The translations under genes were made by a program, and so were the position numbers. 64,000 nt of DNA, from positions 9,505,018-9,569,017 of the forward strand of contig JAJEKV010000041.1 in NCBI GenBank assembly GCA_021234155.1, read 5' to 3'. This document shows, in pieces, positions 32,501 to 43,329 of this stretch (the stretch's first letter is position 1; each line of letters starts with the position of its first letter). The stretch comes from Isoetes taiwanensis (Eukaryota > Streptophyta > Lycopodiopsida > Isoetales > Isoetaceae). The notes under the pieces are model-generated. The model saw nothing but the letters and a program-made list of their open reading frames with translations, was not told the DNA's origin and searched no databases.

Positions 32501-33313
32501 CGGTATAAATTTATACGAGATGGTATAAATTTATACGTAGGAGGAAAAAACATAGAACAGAACAGAGCGGAGATGGTATAAATTTATACAGGAAAAACTC
32601 ACGCATTAATTTGTATTGAAAACTTTATGGAGAAGCTTATATGAAGCGGCACTTAGCGTAGGTACTTTGAGCCGGGCCGCCACCCTATTTTCTATATACG
32701 CAGCTCGAGTCGGCGGCCAAGCAAGGCGCTTTTATATACCCCCCTTATTTGCTCTCCGGAACGCCTATACGCTGGTCTATACTCGCCATGGCCACGTAAG
32801 TCTACTACCCGCATCGCTCTAGTTTCTCTTTTGTTTTAATCGCTAGAGTGTAAGCGCTTACGGTATAACTTTATACCGATATGGTTTTCGATCGATAAAT
32901 TTATACCGATCGCATTGAATCCAGATAAATTTATACCGCCGAGCACGAAGCGGTATAAATTTATACCGCTCTGAATACGCCGTGCATAAATTTATACCGA
33001 TATAGTTTGATCGGTATAAATTTATACGTTAGGTGCTCGAAGCGGTATAAATTTATACCGCCCGCAAACACGCGGTATAAATTTATACCGCCGAGCACCT
33101 CGCGGTATAAATTTATACCGATCGCGTGTCCGAACGGTATAAATTTATACCGCTTCGAGCACCTAACGGTATAAATTTATACCGGACAGTCGTTTTGGAC
33201 GGTATAAATTTATACCGCCGAGCACCTCATGCGGTATAAATTTATACGATCGTAGTTACGTTCGGTATAAATTTATACCGCTCGTGCTCGAGCGGTATAA
33301 ATTTATACCGATC
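32501..33313. repeat. Palindrome array 1 (18 copies of GGTATAAATTTATACC-type sites)
   Basis: Three copies lie upstream of the ParB-like gene start (32501-32590) and 15 lie in its first intron (32867-33313). Nine of the 18 are perfect 16-bp palindromes and the rest vary at the ends. Spacers share words such as CGAGCACCT and GAAGCGG. One spacer-plus-palindrome block near 33024-33061 is repeated inverted near 33134-33175, so there is a second level of symmetry. Confidence 0.95.
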
Positions 33314-34929
33314 CAGAACCATTTTGGAATCTTGGTGTCTAGTGCTTAAAGAAGTGTCGCAAACCTTAAAATTTCAGTAATATTCTTGCGTTTTAAGCTT
33401 AAATAACACAAATAAAGTGATAATTTAGTGTAGATTTTATGCTCTTTTCAGCCTCTATTTTTACTGTTTTTATGGTACAAAAGGTCGAAAAAGGTTCTGT
33501 TTCTTGCATAAAAATGGCCTTCTTTACGCTTTTTCCAGCCCCAGGATCAAGTTTGTAAACAAGGGCCACTCATCAAAGGCTGCACCAATAGAGCCACGCA
33601 TATCTGAACCGAAGACCCGACGCGGGTACGTCCACAGGGGTGCAAGAGAGAGCAAACCCACTGAGGCGTACCTTTACTTGTGTCATCAATCAGGGAAGGG
33701 CAAGTACAAGAGTGACGATTATTACCCTGCCGGCGAAATTATCAACCTTATTGCTACAGAGGTCGATGATGAAATCTTAATGAAGTGCATGCATGACAAG
33801 GGGGAAGTCTTCTACGTTCTTGAAAGTAAAATGCTTCGAATAAGCATGTGCAAACCCAAAGATGTGCAAGAGTACGTGGCTGACAATTACAAGAGTGGCC
33901 ATGTAAGTATTGTTTAGTGTCTTTACGTATAAATTTATACCGTCATCTTCCTAACTTAACCCTGCATTACAGGATATAGTGGACATTTTAATGTCAGTTG
34001 TGCTTTGCGAAGAAACAAAGCTGGTCAAAGGTCTCTGGTACCCGACTCCTATCGAAGAGTTTGAAGAGAAGGACGAGGAAGTAGAAGAAGAAGAGGAAGA
34101 GGAACCAGTGGTAACAAAGGGAAAGGGTAGAAAGCATTCCCTCGTAGTAGATACACAGGCTCCTACAAAAAAGAAATCTAGAGGCACAAAGGCTTTGACT
34201 ATAGAGGAGTCAACAGAAGCTCTTCAGAAGGCCCCTGGAGCAGATATTGTTGTGAAGCCTGCAGATAAATCAAGTGCTATTCTCAAGCGGGTGAATGACA
34301 CTAAACTGCTAAAGCAAACTATTTCTTTGACATTGAGCACCATTAAGAGGCCACCTAAAAATGAAGATGGGGTCAGAGTGCTACAGGTCCGGAAGCTGTA
34401 TGCGGCACATGTGGCTATACTGAAACAAAGAATGAGAAGAAATCCTCATGCCCATGTGTCGCCACTAGTTGTTATGGTGGACAGGAGTCAGTGCAACCAA
34501 CTAAAAGATTACAAGAAGGCTGACTTCGAAGATTACACATACTACGTTCTTGGAGGCACACATAGTTACAAGGCAAGGAAAGAACTAGCAAAAGAGGAAA
34601 GCCGTAACGAAGTGTGGAAGAGCGTAGAAGCACATATATACGTTGGTGTAACAGATGAAGAAGCAAAAGTCATTGCCGTGAGTCATAATCTCGACAATGA
34701 CTTCAGATTAAAAATGAGTTTAATAGACAAGATCCGTTTCATGCACCGTGAGTACGTGGAATTTAAACAAATGTATGGAGAGGATTTTAAAAAGCAAAAG
34801 AACAAGCTGCAGGAGCTTCGAGAAGCCTGCGTGACAGAGTGCTGCCTCAGCTATGACTATGATAAGAAGCCCATTATGGCAGTAAAGCAATACGATAACT
34901 ACTTTCAGCTGGCATTCAGAGATGGTCAA
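32788..34929 (+). pseudogene. ParB/sulfiredoxin-like domain gene, 5' part (three exons)
   Basis: Model: exon 1 32788-32795 (ATGGCCAC in good start context, then GTAAGT); exon 2 33539-33902; exon 3 33973-34929; all introns GT-AG and phases compatible, 443 codons without a stop. Exon 2 has a basic start and an ALYLYLCHQSG-like globular stretch. Exon 3 has an acidic/basic linker (EEKDEEVEEEEEEEP, TKGKGRK) and then the ParB-like core: VVMVDRSQCNQLKDY, YYVLGGTHSYKARKEL (the GG-x-H signature), AHIYVGVTDEEAKVIAVSHNL. ParB/Srx folds bind or hydrolyse nucleotides and are often partnered with DNA methyltransferases in prokaryotic and phage genes (family knowledge). The helix-turn-helix of chromosomal ParB is not visible. 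The next exon leads into a methyltransferase. This 5' half is intact; the gene is broken downstream. Confidence 0.75.
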
Positions 34930-34991
34930 GTAAGAAGCTGCTCTTCTTTCTATGTTTTGTAGTGTTTAGCGTGTTTACAAGTGCCTTCATC

Positions 34992-35358
34992 GCGGTATAA
35001 ATTTATACAGATCTTGCCACCCCACGATATAAATTTATATCACATGACTAGGCACGGTATAAATTTATACCGTGCCTGGTCACGGTATAAATTTATACCG
35101 TGCCTAGTCGCGGTATAAATTTATACCGTGCCCCGGCACGGTATAAATTTATACCGTCCCTAGTCGCGGTATAAATTTATACCGGTGCCTAGTCATGTAT
35201 AAATTTATACCGTGTGGCGGGCACGGTATAAATTTATACCGTCATGGCGCACCGCGGTATAAATTTATATCATGACTAGGCACGCATATAAATTTATACA
35301 TGACTAGACTAGTCAGATAAATTTATACCAATCCGGGACGGTATAAATTTATACCGTG
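34992..35358. repeat. Palindrome array 2 (13 copies) in an intron
   Basis: Thirteen sites lie in the intron 34930-35447, seven of them perfect, spaced about 30 bp, with spacers based on GTGCCTAGTCGC. Flanking bases often extend the palindrome (GGCACGG...CCGTGCC). A single extra copy lies in the small intron at 33924-33941. Confidence 0.95.
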
Positions 35359-35447
35359 ACTACACACCATGCGTGTTTAGAAAGTAGACTGCAACATATT
35401 CTCTTACGCTAAGCAACACTAAACTAATGGCGTTTGTCCATTTACAG

Positions 35448-37066
35448 GTGTGGGATCTTCAAGAAAGAATTTTTTGTATGTTCGAAGATGGTGAGCTTAA
35501 AGAGCAAGCCAGCTCAAGCAGGAAAAAAAAAAAAAGGGTGGAGAATTAAAAACAGAAAAATATGAGCATTGTACCGGACGCATTCTGTGGATTAAAAAAG
35601 CAAAGAAATTTTTGTTCGCCTTTTGGAAAAAGTCGTGGCCAAGGAATTTACATTAGACGAAATGGCCAAGGAAGCTAAGACGTAAGCCACATTTGCAATG
35701 CCGTCTTTCTTCTACATTTTCTGGTCTTACAACATGTTTCTCTTTGCGGTCGAAAAGACATTGTTACCGCCAGCCGAAGTTAATGAAGCGGCTAAACCTT
35801 GAGGACTTTGGGAGGAGTGCAAGCTTCTCTACCCAAGTTGTACCACCGATAGTATTATTAGAGAGCACGCCGTTAACTTTAGTGGTCGGGTAAGTTTTGC
35901 TAAAAATATGTTACGTGTTTTGTGCCTTTTTCTCACAATATTCTTACGTAACAAGAAAAAGGGGCTCCCATGGATTTTTAAACCCGGGTTCAGAGGGCCA
36001 AGGAAGAGAGGCGAGACTTAAGGCAATCGAACAGGGAAAGGAGGTCGCCACTAGCAGCTTTGACACTTCTTATGAAAGATTTACAACGCTTGGTCGAGGA
36101 CCGCATGTACTGAGTTGTTGAGGGTGACCGCACGAGGTCGGGGACACTTTTGGAGAAGCGAACTTCACATTATGCATTGCAGATATTCCCTATGGTTTCA
36201 AAATTAAGGACAGCGCTTTTGACGAGGAGGCTTTCACGCACGTGCAAGTCCACTCTTTTTTGGAAGGCCTAAAGGAAGTCACCTTATCTGCTAACTGGAG
36301 GGTCATTATTTTCCATTCGGACCTACAAACAATGTCGGTGCTTAAACCTATGGGAGCTGTCTGTAATGCCGGCTTTGAAAACTGCATTTGGTAAGCTTAA
36401 CATTTAACGCTTTTCTTTTTAGTAACTCCACGGTATAAATTTATACCACAACCGCCCTAAGGTTTAAATTTATATAGCAAGGCAATGTCTGTATAAATTT
36501 ATACGGCTTGCAGCCGCGGTATAAATTTATACCGCAAGGCAACCCTGGTATAAATTTATACCGCAAGGCAACCCTGGTATAAATTTATACCGCCACACTA
36601 CTGAGCTAACTTATTTTCCTTGTTTTTATTTTACTAATATTTCATTGTTGTGCTGTTTGGCAGGCTTAAAACAAACGTTAAGGGTCATGGTGGTGGTCCG
36701 CGCTTAGTAAGTTGTTTCGAGCACTTTCACATAGGGTTTTACAGCGCAGACGCCAAAAAAACCATGGTTCACTTTAATACGCAGAATGAAAAGACTCCTC
36801 CCTGCAATGCGTTTCAGTTCCCGGCGGTTTTGCAAAAATTAAGAGACCCACAAAACAAAGGCTTTGTGGTGTCCCATTATCGAAGCCACAAATACTTATA
36901 AATAATTTGATACTGATGGTTTTCTCACCTGGGACCGGATCTTAGACGCATTTTCTCCGCTCGGGCACCACAGCGGCCATGCGCCTCTGCGTGGGCGCAA
37001 TGTTGTCTCCGTCGACATAGACCCGGACAAAATAAATTTCATCGACCAGGATAAGCTCTTGTGAAT
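35448..37066 (+). pseudogene. Beta-class amino-methyltransferase domain, 3' part of the ParB-like gene (broken)
   Basis: After a GT-AG intron (34930-35447) coding continues as VWDLQERIFCMFEDGEL, then a frame break at an A-run (35521-35534). Further segments: FVRLLEKVVAKEFTLDEMAK (about 35610-35680), a stop near 35800, then FTLCIADIPYGFKIKD (36166-36210), which holds the DPPY-like catalytic motif IV as DIPY. WRVIIFHSDLQ and GFENCIW follow up to a donor at 36391. The exon from 36664 has KGHGGGPRLVSCFEHFHIGFYS. ILDAFSPLG...RGRNVVSVDIDPDKI (about 36945-37040) is a degenerate SAM-binding motif I. Motif IV before motif I is the beta-class order of DNA N6-adenine or N4-cytosine methyltransferases. 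Stop at about 37064. Several lesions make it inactive here. Confidence 0.7.
36430..36591. repeat. Palindrome array 3 (six copies) in an intron
   Basis: Six sites lie in the intron 36391-36663, four of them perfect, with spacer CCGCAAGGCAACCCTGG repeated. One last imperfect copy lies at 37333-37350, beyond the methyltransferase. Confidence 0.93.
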
Positions 37067-37760
37067 CCTTTCCCGATGAAAAGCGAGGAATTGGGAGCAA
37101 AAATGGTGTCTTGGCGATGTAAAAGGCACATATACGTAAATCCAGCCTCCACTTACGGAAGAAGAAATGAGGAGGTGGAGTTCGTCGATCCGAGCCCGCG
37201 TGGTGCCCGAGCCGAGAGAAACAAACACTGCACTGTACCATTGAAATCGAAGGGGCGCCTCGCTATTATAACCTCGCAAGAGACTCCATCCTAAGGGGAG
37301 AGAGTCCCGTGGACTGGGAAGAGCCACCTCCTCGTATAAATTTATACTGCACAAAGATTTTAAACTATCTTTCATTGTAATCTATGTGTTACTTAATTTT
37401 AATATATTTTGATGAAGATTTCTCAACTGAAAACTTTGTCTCTTCAACAATGCTTAATTAGAACAATTCTTTTTTTGATTCATGATTTCAGACTCTTTCT
37501 CTTTTCTATGTTTGATTTTCTTAGTACTTATATTAAGCTTGCAAAAACACAAAACTATATTTCCTTCTATTTTCAACAACAAATACTTAATGAGTTTTTA
37601 AATGTAATGTCTTTCTCCTCAAAACAAGCTTTTTTTTTTTTGCCCTTCTTAAAAAATGAAAAGGCTTCAAAAATGTTGCTTTTTTTGGGGTATTTCGAAT
37701 GCTATTTGCTCAACAATCTATTTTGCTCCCTATTTTGTCCATTTTTTTCAAGTTTCCAAT
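37067..37760. other. Right end of the 8.9-kb element, no gene seen
   Basis: A short coding-like tail (to about 37295) may be the 3' end or UTR of the methyltransferase gene. The rest is very AT-rich to the right terminal repeat. Confidence 0.4.
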
Positions 37761-37826
37761 TTTTATAAAGGAATCTTTCAAACGCACTTCTTAAATAAGT
37801 GCGTTTCATTTTAAACCTTGTTGTAT

Positions 37827-38637
37827 ATGCTACGAAGTTATGTGTGGAGTAAGCAATCACCAATGGGCTGACTATATTTATCTGGTCGAGTTTGCCTACA
37901 ACAGCATGAAACAGGAGTCTTCCAGAATGTCTCCCTTTATGATAAATTATGGTTATCAATGTCTTACTCCAGACACATGGCATAACCCCGTTTCTAAAGT
38001 GAAGGTTTCTCAACAACTCCTCTTGGAGATGCAAGCTCTGGTCGAAGAAGTTCGTGGTTATTTATTAGCTGCACGCAGTTGTCAGAAGAGTGTAGCCGAT
38101 AAGCACAGAACCCCACGCGTTTTCCAGGTGGGCGAATCCGTTTGGCTTAAGATTAAGGTAAAACAAGCCAAGCTTAAGATTGGCAACTGCAAGAAGTTGG
38201 CACCCAGATGGGCTGGGCCCTTCAAAATTATTGAACGTGTTGGAGAGCAGGCATATCGCTTGGATTTGCCTCCCCGCTTGAAGATCCACAAGGTCTTTCA
38301 CGTGAGCCTTCTGAAACAATACACCCCTGATCCAGAGGAGGTTTTGGATACCCCAACCCTCCTAGAAATGACAGAGGAGCAGCTGGAGATACTGCCTGAA
38401 GCTCTTCTTGATCGGGCTTATAAACAAACCAGAAGGACTCAAATGTTGCAATACTTGGTTAAGTGGAAGCACTTACCAGTTGAGGATGCTACCTGGGTGA
38501 TGAAGATAGACCTTGAGAAGCACTATCCGGACTTCATGCGGGAATCTCAAGGCCGCACCATCAACGATGCTATCAACCCCGCAGCCCGCGGTAAGCATGG
38601 AAGCTTGATTGCCAAGGGTAACGCTCTAGAGGGGTAG
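37827..38637 (+). pseudogene. Chromovirus integrase C-terminal part and chromodomain
   Basis: Coding resumes in the integrase core after the insertion (SNHQWADYIYLVEFAYN, SSRMSPFMINYGYQ), then the C-terminal GPFKIIERVGEQAYRLDLP and HKVFHVSLLKQY. The chromodomain is at about 38390-38560: ILPEALLDRAYKQTR, LQYLVKWKHLPVEDATWV. It directs integration to marked chromatin in chromoviruses. This stretch has no stop. The element reading frame ends at 38635-38637. Confidence 0.92.
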
Positions 38638-39217
38638 ATGCATCGTAAATAATAATAGTTACCAATGATGAGATCACCTCTGTGTTCTCTAGAACGTGGT
38701 GTACTGTCGATGTTGACATGACCACGAACTGCTTGCAGAGCATATAGTTGATAGGCCGCGTTCATCTCGGCTACAATGGGAACTTGACCATTCCCTATGC
38801 TGCAATGAATTGCAAACCATAGACATGATAGGTTCCCTGGTAGATAGGGTTTTCTTTTATTTATTATAGGGGGTGGTCCCTTCAACCACAATCTAATTAT
38901 ATATACTGATATACTGACATGTGCAGGCCAGTGAGCAGTACGTGACCTGCCCATGTTAGAGGGTTGCTGATGGCCCGATTTCTTCGGTTTTATTTTGTCT
39001 ACATGTCTTGTTTTGTTGCTACTCTGATGTTGATATTGGACTTCGGTCCTTGAACTTTTTGATTATGATAATCATGTGAAATGCACCTCGGTGCTTAAAC
39101 TGTTTTAAACTTTAAAAGTTTTTAATATACTACCTTCGGAAATAAGGAATTACCTTCCTTCATAATGTGATGTCCTATAATTGTATCTAACCCCAATGCT
39201 GAGGACAACATTAATTC
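38638..39217 (+). other. Chromovirus 3' untranslated region
   Basis: Non-coding. It contains GGGGGTGGTCCCTTCAACCAC (38868-38888), which recurs as GGGGGTGGTCCCCTAAAACC in the tandem units near 55310 and 62970, showing those units contain a remnant of a related element. Confidence 0.7.
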
Positions 39218-39231
39218 TAAGGAGGGGAGAA
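39218..39231 (+). promoter_or_regulatory. Polypurine tract
   Basis: AAGGAGGGGAGAA lies immediately before the 3' LTR, the expected plus-strand primer site. Confidence 0.88.
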
Positions 39232-40844
39232 TGTGACGTTCCAAGTATTTATACGGTATACGTATAAATACTGACACGTCACCCAGTGAAAGTACGCCAC
39301 CATGGGGTATGGTAACCTAGGGGGTTGACCCAAAAAAGGGATTTAATTCTAATTAAATTATAAAGGATAATAATCTAGAATTAAGGAATTAATATCTAAA
39401 CACATTTATTAAGTCAACTAATGGATTGGGAAGGCGCCACCTGGCCAAACCCGATTGGTCAGCATGGGGGATGCTAAATTGAGCCACCAAGAGGAATCAC
39501 CACCCCCATCTTATCCAAAAATCGACCCAGCAGAGCGCCCAAGGAGCAGTTGAGCGCCCAAGGACTGTTGCTGACCCCCCAAATCGTTGAACAACCACTA
39601 GCTGTCGCTGCCACCCTAGTTACAGCAATATGGAAGCACCCCACGATAATGGTTCCAGCCGAAACATGGGTTAGTAGTAGTTTAGCTTGTGAGTTGTAGG
39701 ATAATACTTCAGTACTCCTTTCTGATTGCCTTTGTTGATATTAACCCTTCTGTGGTAAGTAGGATTACATTTCAATTATGAATGGTGCTCTGTTAAGGAA
39801 TGATCGATGTATCTATGAAGTATTTCGGTAGCTTCCATTAAACAGGGGTTTAAAGGGGGGGTAGAGACCTCTGAGCTCATGTATGATAGTATGTTCCTAG
39901 AAAGAGCCCTATAATATTCCCAGTAGATGCGGCCTGTGTACAAGAGACCACCGGGTCGTAGACGCTATGGTATGGCTTAGCACCAGAGAAGGGACGTAGT
40001 GGTGAAGTGGGGGTGGGGTCTTGCACGAACATAAAAGGCTCATGAGACTCATACAGTGGGCTAGGCCTGATAGCCGGTCACGTAGAGGACCGGGTATGGG
40101 TCTGACACTCCCTGGGTGTAGAGGTGTGACCCGTATGGGGCACCTTGCACTTTGAGTAGATTTAGGGTGAGTAAGTCGGGTACGGATGCGGGGGTCGCTG
40201 ATGCGGCACGTATTCTCTAGCTCACCCATGGAACCACTGTGATCCTGGAAGGGGATGCGTCCCTGACCTGCCTCATCGGACCGGGGCGTCATGAACCCTG
40301 GAGTAGGCTCAAAGGGTGATACCTTGAGTCTGCGTCTCCGGAAGGCTATAGCGAAGCCATAGCGTGGATCGACCCATCTGCAAAGTGTGCACAGGAGGGG
40401 CAGATGGAGTGGACAACCCTAACCAATGTTCTATGCCAGCCAATGCCAGGTTATACCTCTGTCTGCTGATCTCTTGAGACTGAGCCGTCAGTCCATCCTC
40501 ACAGGAGTCTGAACCGGGGTAGAACCTGGGGTTTGGGGTGTTTCCTAGGTTTAGATGCATATTCTTTGCCGTTGATACTTGGATGGATGTGCCACCCTTC
40601 GTGGTGGTTATTTATATATATATGATTTATGCTGTGTGCTAACCTTGTATTCATGCTTCCGCGACGTAGGAGTCCCATTGAAGGCGTGGGCCGAATGATC
40701 CCTCTGTGTCCTTCACTCGGGCATCTTTTATAGATGGTCCGGGATAGACGGAGGGCCCTGTTCATTGCGAGATGGTCGCCATGGAAGGGGAAAGTCCTCG
40801 TATGTATACGGCCCGGGTGTCGTATATATTCAGGGAGCGTCACA
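39232..40844 (+). repeat. 3' LTR of the chromovirus
   Basis: 1,613 bp, matching the 5' LTR over its length, with scattered substitutions, a short deletion in the AATTAGCTATGCTAATT region and a shorter TA run. Followed by target duplication GTGGT at 40845-40849. Confidence 0.95.
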
Positions 40845-40849
40845 GTGGT

Positions 40850-42700
40850 TTAACCATGTAATATTATAGTCTAGATATCTTAACCTTTCTTTCTCTGTCT
40901 TTGCTTCAGTGATTAAATTAATACCATGCTAAATACTATAGATTGCATTTTTAGGTGCTCATAGGCTGAAAATTAAGGCTGAAATCTGTCCATTGGATCT
41001 TAGAAATTGGGCAAAGGGTTAAAGCATGGCTATCTGAATAAAGCATGCTGCAGTATTATTATAATAGGAGGTATGAAATTGAGAATAGGGAAACGAATTG
41101 GCTGTTAAGCCCATGATCTTGTGGCTGTAGTTAAAAACTCTGGATATGATTTGTTTATCCTTTTGGAGGAATGGAAACTTGGCATGTAAACCATTTAGGT
41201 CTACCCCTGTGTATTAATGCTTTAGGCTTCTAATCTGTTCCTTCCCTGTGGTAGGCTTCTGGAATTAAACTAGGGCCTGGCTATTTCTTAAAATTAAATA
41301 ATCTGGTCGTGCAGTTGCATGTTATCTTAACTGATGCAAAGCAATACAAAGGAAAGGGAGTTGTGCTTAAATACGTATGACAAAAGGTATGCTACTAAGC
41401 TGATTAAACCTTCTTAGTTATGGCTCAAGGGTACTCTTTGCACATCCTTAATGCTCTAAAACTGGTCTGCACATGGGTGCATGCGGATTTGGCTGCAAAA
41501 AACAATACTTCATGATTAGTTTAGATGATTTAATGCTGACATATTTATGGAATAGGTCCAGGTCTGTCCCAAAGGAACATTGCTTATAAAGGGAACTGTG
41601 GACAGGATTATAGTCAGATATCTTTAAATCTGTATGTTGCTGAAGTATAAAATGTTTGACCGTGTATAGTGCCCAATGCTCGGGCTTAAAACCGGGTTTG
41701 TATAAACATGTAATGGGGAGACTGCGGCTCTTCGAATATTTGAGGTGCAAAGTCTTTGCAGATGGGCCCTAATGGAGCACAACAAACATAAAAGAATTGA
41801 TGGCTTACATAAATTGTGATTAATCTTTTGAGCTCTTATAATTATTTGGTAAAGGGCGATAAGCCGAGTGAAGTTATAGCTTACCTGTCAGTTCCTTTCT
41901 AGTTTACCCTTCTCAAGCTAACTCTAGACTGATTGACTGCAGGTAACCAACTTTACTTTTCCAAATATGCTCGTATTTGGTGTTGGATGAAGTCTTGTAC
42001 AATGGAGACACTCTTGATACTACAAGATCTGAGAAATTAGAGTTTGCACTAGACCTCTTCTGGTTTGTATTGAGCTTTCATTAAATCTGGTAAGTACATT
42101 AGCAGGGCACATGGATAAAAGCCTTGCAACATGTGTCAAACTTTGATTACTTCTAAACTTGATATGCATTTTTGAGGTATTTGTTAGACTGAGTATTTGC
42201 AAACTAGGCTTTAATGGAAAGAATGGAGACTACTTTGAACTGGTTTTAAATATTTTTCACGGTTTGGTGCTTAGTATCTGACCATAGAACACACAGCTTA
42301 GAATATTTGAATGGTGGTTGCATAGACAATTGGGTTTGCATTGTAGCACTTAAAGAAACAGATCTGTAAATGCCTACAGAATTATTACTTTTGATTGTCA
42401 TATGCTGTATACTGAGATAGCCCATCCTACTCTTTAAGTAGGTTAAGACATGGTGTGGCATAGATCTGCATAGAATGTCATTGAATTTAATCAAATATAG
42501 CTTTGATAAAATGTTAGAGCTTAAGATCTTGATGCTTTGGACACATATGCAGCATTGGGAATGAGTCTTGCATAGCTTGTATAGAATGAGGTTCTTATGG
42601 TTTCCCTAGTCTGCTAGGCACTGTTCAGTCCTTATAGTTTAGTTGTTTGAGATGATTGGTCATCAACAACTCAAAATGGGCAATTCCGTTTAACTCTAAG
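40850..42700. other. Intergenic or intronic DNA, no gene seen
   Basis: Mildly AT-rich DNA with no long ORF and no repeats that I recognise. Its even composition would fit a long intron of a gene whose exons are suggested at 42711-43135. Confidence 0.35.
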
Positions 42701-42710
42701 CATGAATATT

Positions 42711-43135
42711 TGCAGATTTAAAGGCTTAAGAACGTATTTGTCTAAATTAGCAGTGAATGGAAATTCTCTTGAGAATGTTGTGTCTTCTCAAGAGAAGCAT
42801 GCAATCCATGTGAACACCTTGCAACTAAGGTAAAAAACGTCTATCAATGTGATTAATATTTAGTTAGTCTTAAAATCTGAAATTTGAGTAAGCATGCTTG
42901 CATTTTTTTAATATGTTGTCTTTTCACAGTGTGAAGGAAAAAGAGGCTGTATGTATGTTCCTTCTGAAAATCTCGAACGTGGATCAAATGTATTCTCAAT
43001 TGAACAAGTTCATGGCGGAGAAGAACAAAGCAAGGCAGCGAACGTTCATAGGTACTCGGAGAACTACACAAGCACAGAAGTTGGACTTAGTGGTAGAGTA
43101 CTTGTTGAGCAAAAACTCTCAGTTAACTGCTAGGA
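42711..43135 (+). CDS. Possible pair of host exons, gene unrecognised
   Basis: A coding-like stretch NGNSLENVVSSQEKHAIHVN ends CTAAG at GTAAAA (about 42830). A pyrimidine-rich TTTTCACAG acceptor at about 42929 starts a second open stretch. Two frames stay open there: one reads VKEKEAVCMFLLKISNVDQM, the other GKRGCMYVPSENLERGSNVF and stops at 43131-43133. Splicing keeps the first frame. I recognise no domain, so this is a weak call. Confidence 0.25.
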
Positions 43136-43329
43136 AACAGCCTGTTGTGTATCAGATTTGTTTCTTGAAATCTGATCAGTTGTTACTGCTGTTTTTGAAA
43201 ATAATGGGAAATCTTATCAATTTGTTACTGGTTAACTCTTCTCAATTTGTTACTTATCAACTTGTTTTTAAAATGGGTATTATCTTACAAATGATAACAG
43301 GGCATTTTCTTATGAATGACAATAGGGTA

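Larger units (their letters stand above)
28938..37822. mobile_element. 8.89-kb TIR transposon carrying a transposase-like gene, a ParB-like/methyltransferase gene and palindrome arrays
   Basis: The ends are AACAAAGTTTAAAATGAAAC (left) and, in reverse complement, AACAAGGTTTAAAATGAAAC (right), with about 30 bp matching except one base. GTAT is duplicated at 28934-28937 and 37823-37826. Removing the insert plus one GTAT rejoins the integrase frame (IIEY-MLRSYV). GAAACGCACTT and GGAATCTTTGAAAGATTCC words recur just inside both ends. Inside are two divergent genes: transposase-like on the minus strand (about 29490-31260) and the ParB-like/methyltransferase gene on the plus strand (32788-37066). 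About 39 GGTATAAATTTATACC palindromes occur only in the right half. I cannot assign a known superfamily with certainty. Confidence 0.92.
6332..40844 (+). mobile_element. Giant nested Ty3/gypsy chromovirus (34.5 kb with four nested inserts)
   Basis: Two 1.6-kb direct LTRs, beginning TGTGACG and ending CGTCACA, are flanked by the 5-bp duplication GTGGT at 6327-6331 and 40845-40849. A tRNA-iMet-type primer site follows the 5' LTR and a purine tract precedes the 3' LTR. Internal order: leader, X1, an H3-like ORF, X3, X4, gag, protease, RT, RNase H, integrase, chromodomain. Subtracting the hAT, the 4.0-kb TIR element, the Helitron and the 8.9-kb element leaves about 13.4 kb. The LTRs are very similar but not identical; for example the 5' LTR has extra bases near 6453 and a longer TA run near 7720. 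Coding regions carry several frameshifts and stops, so this copy is dead. Confidence 0.95.

Noticed and set aside
33973-34929. True chromosome- or plasmid-partition ParB with parS sites
   Set aside because: The GG-x-H core fits the ParB/Srx fold, but no helix-turn-helix and no ParA partner are visible. The parS comparison is kept only as a hypothesis about palindrome recognition.
32501-35358. Regularly spaced repeats that look like a CRISPR array
   Set aside because: The repeated unit is a short symmetric palindrome with variable spacing, spread over introns of one gene in a plant transposon; there are no cas genes and no unique uniform spacers.
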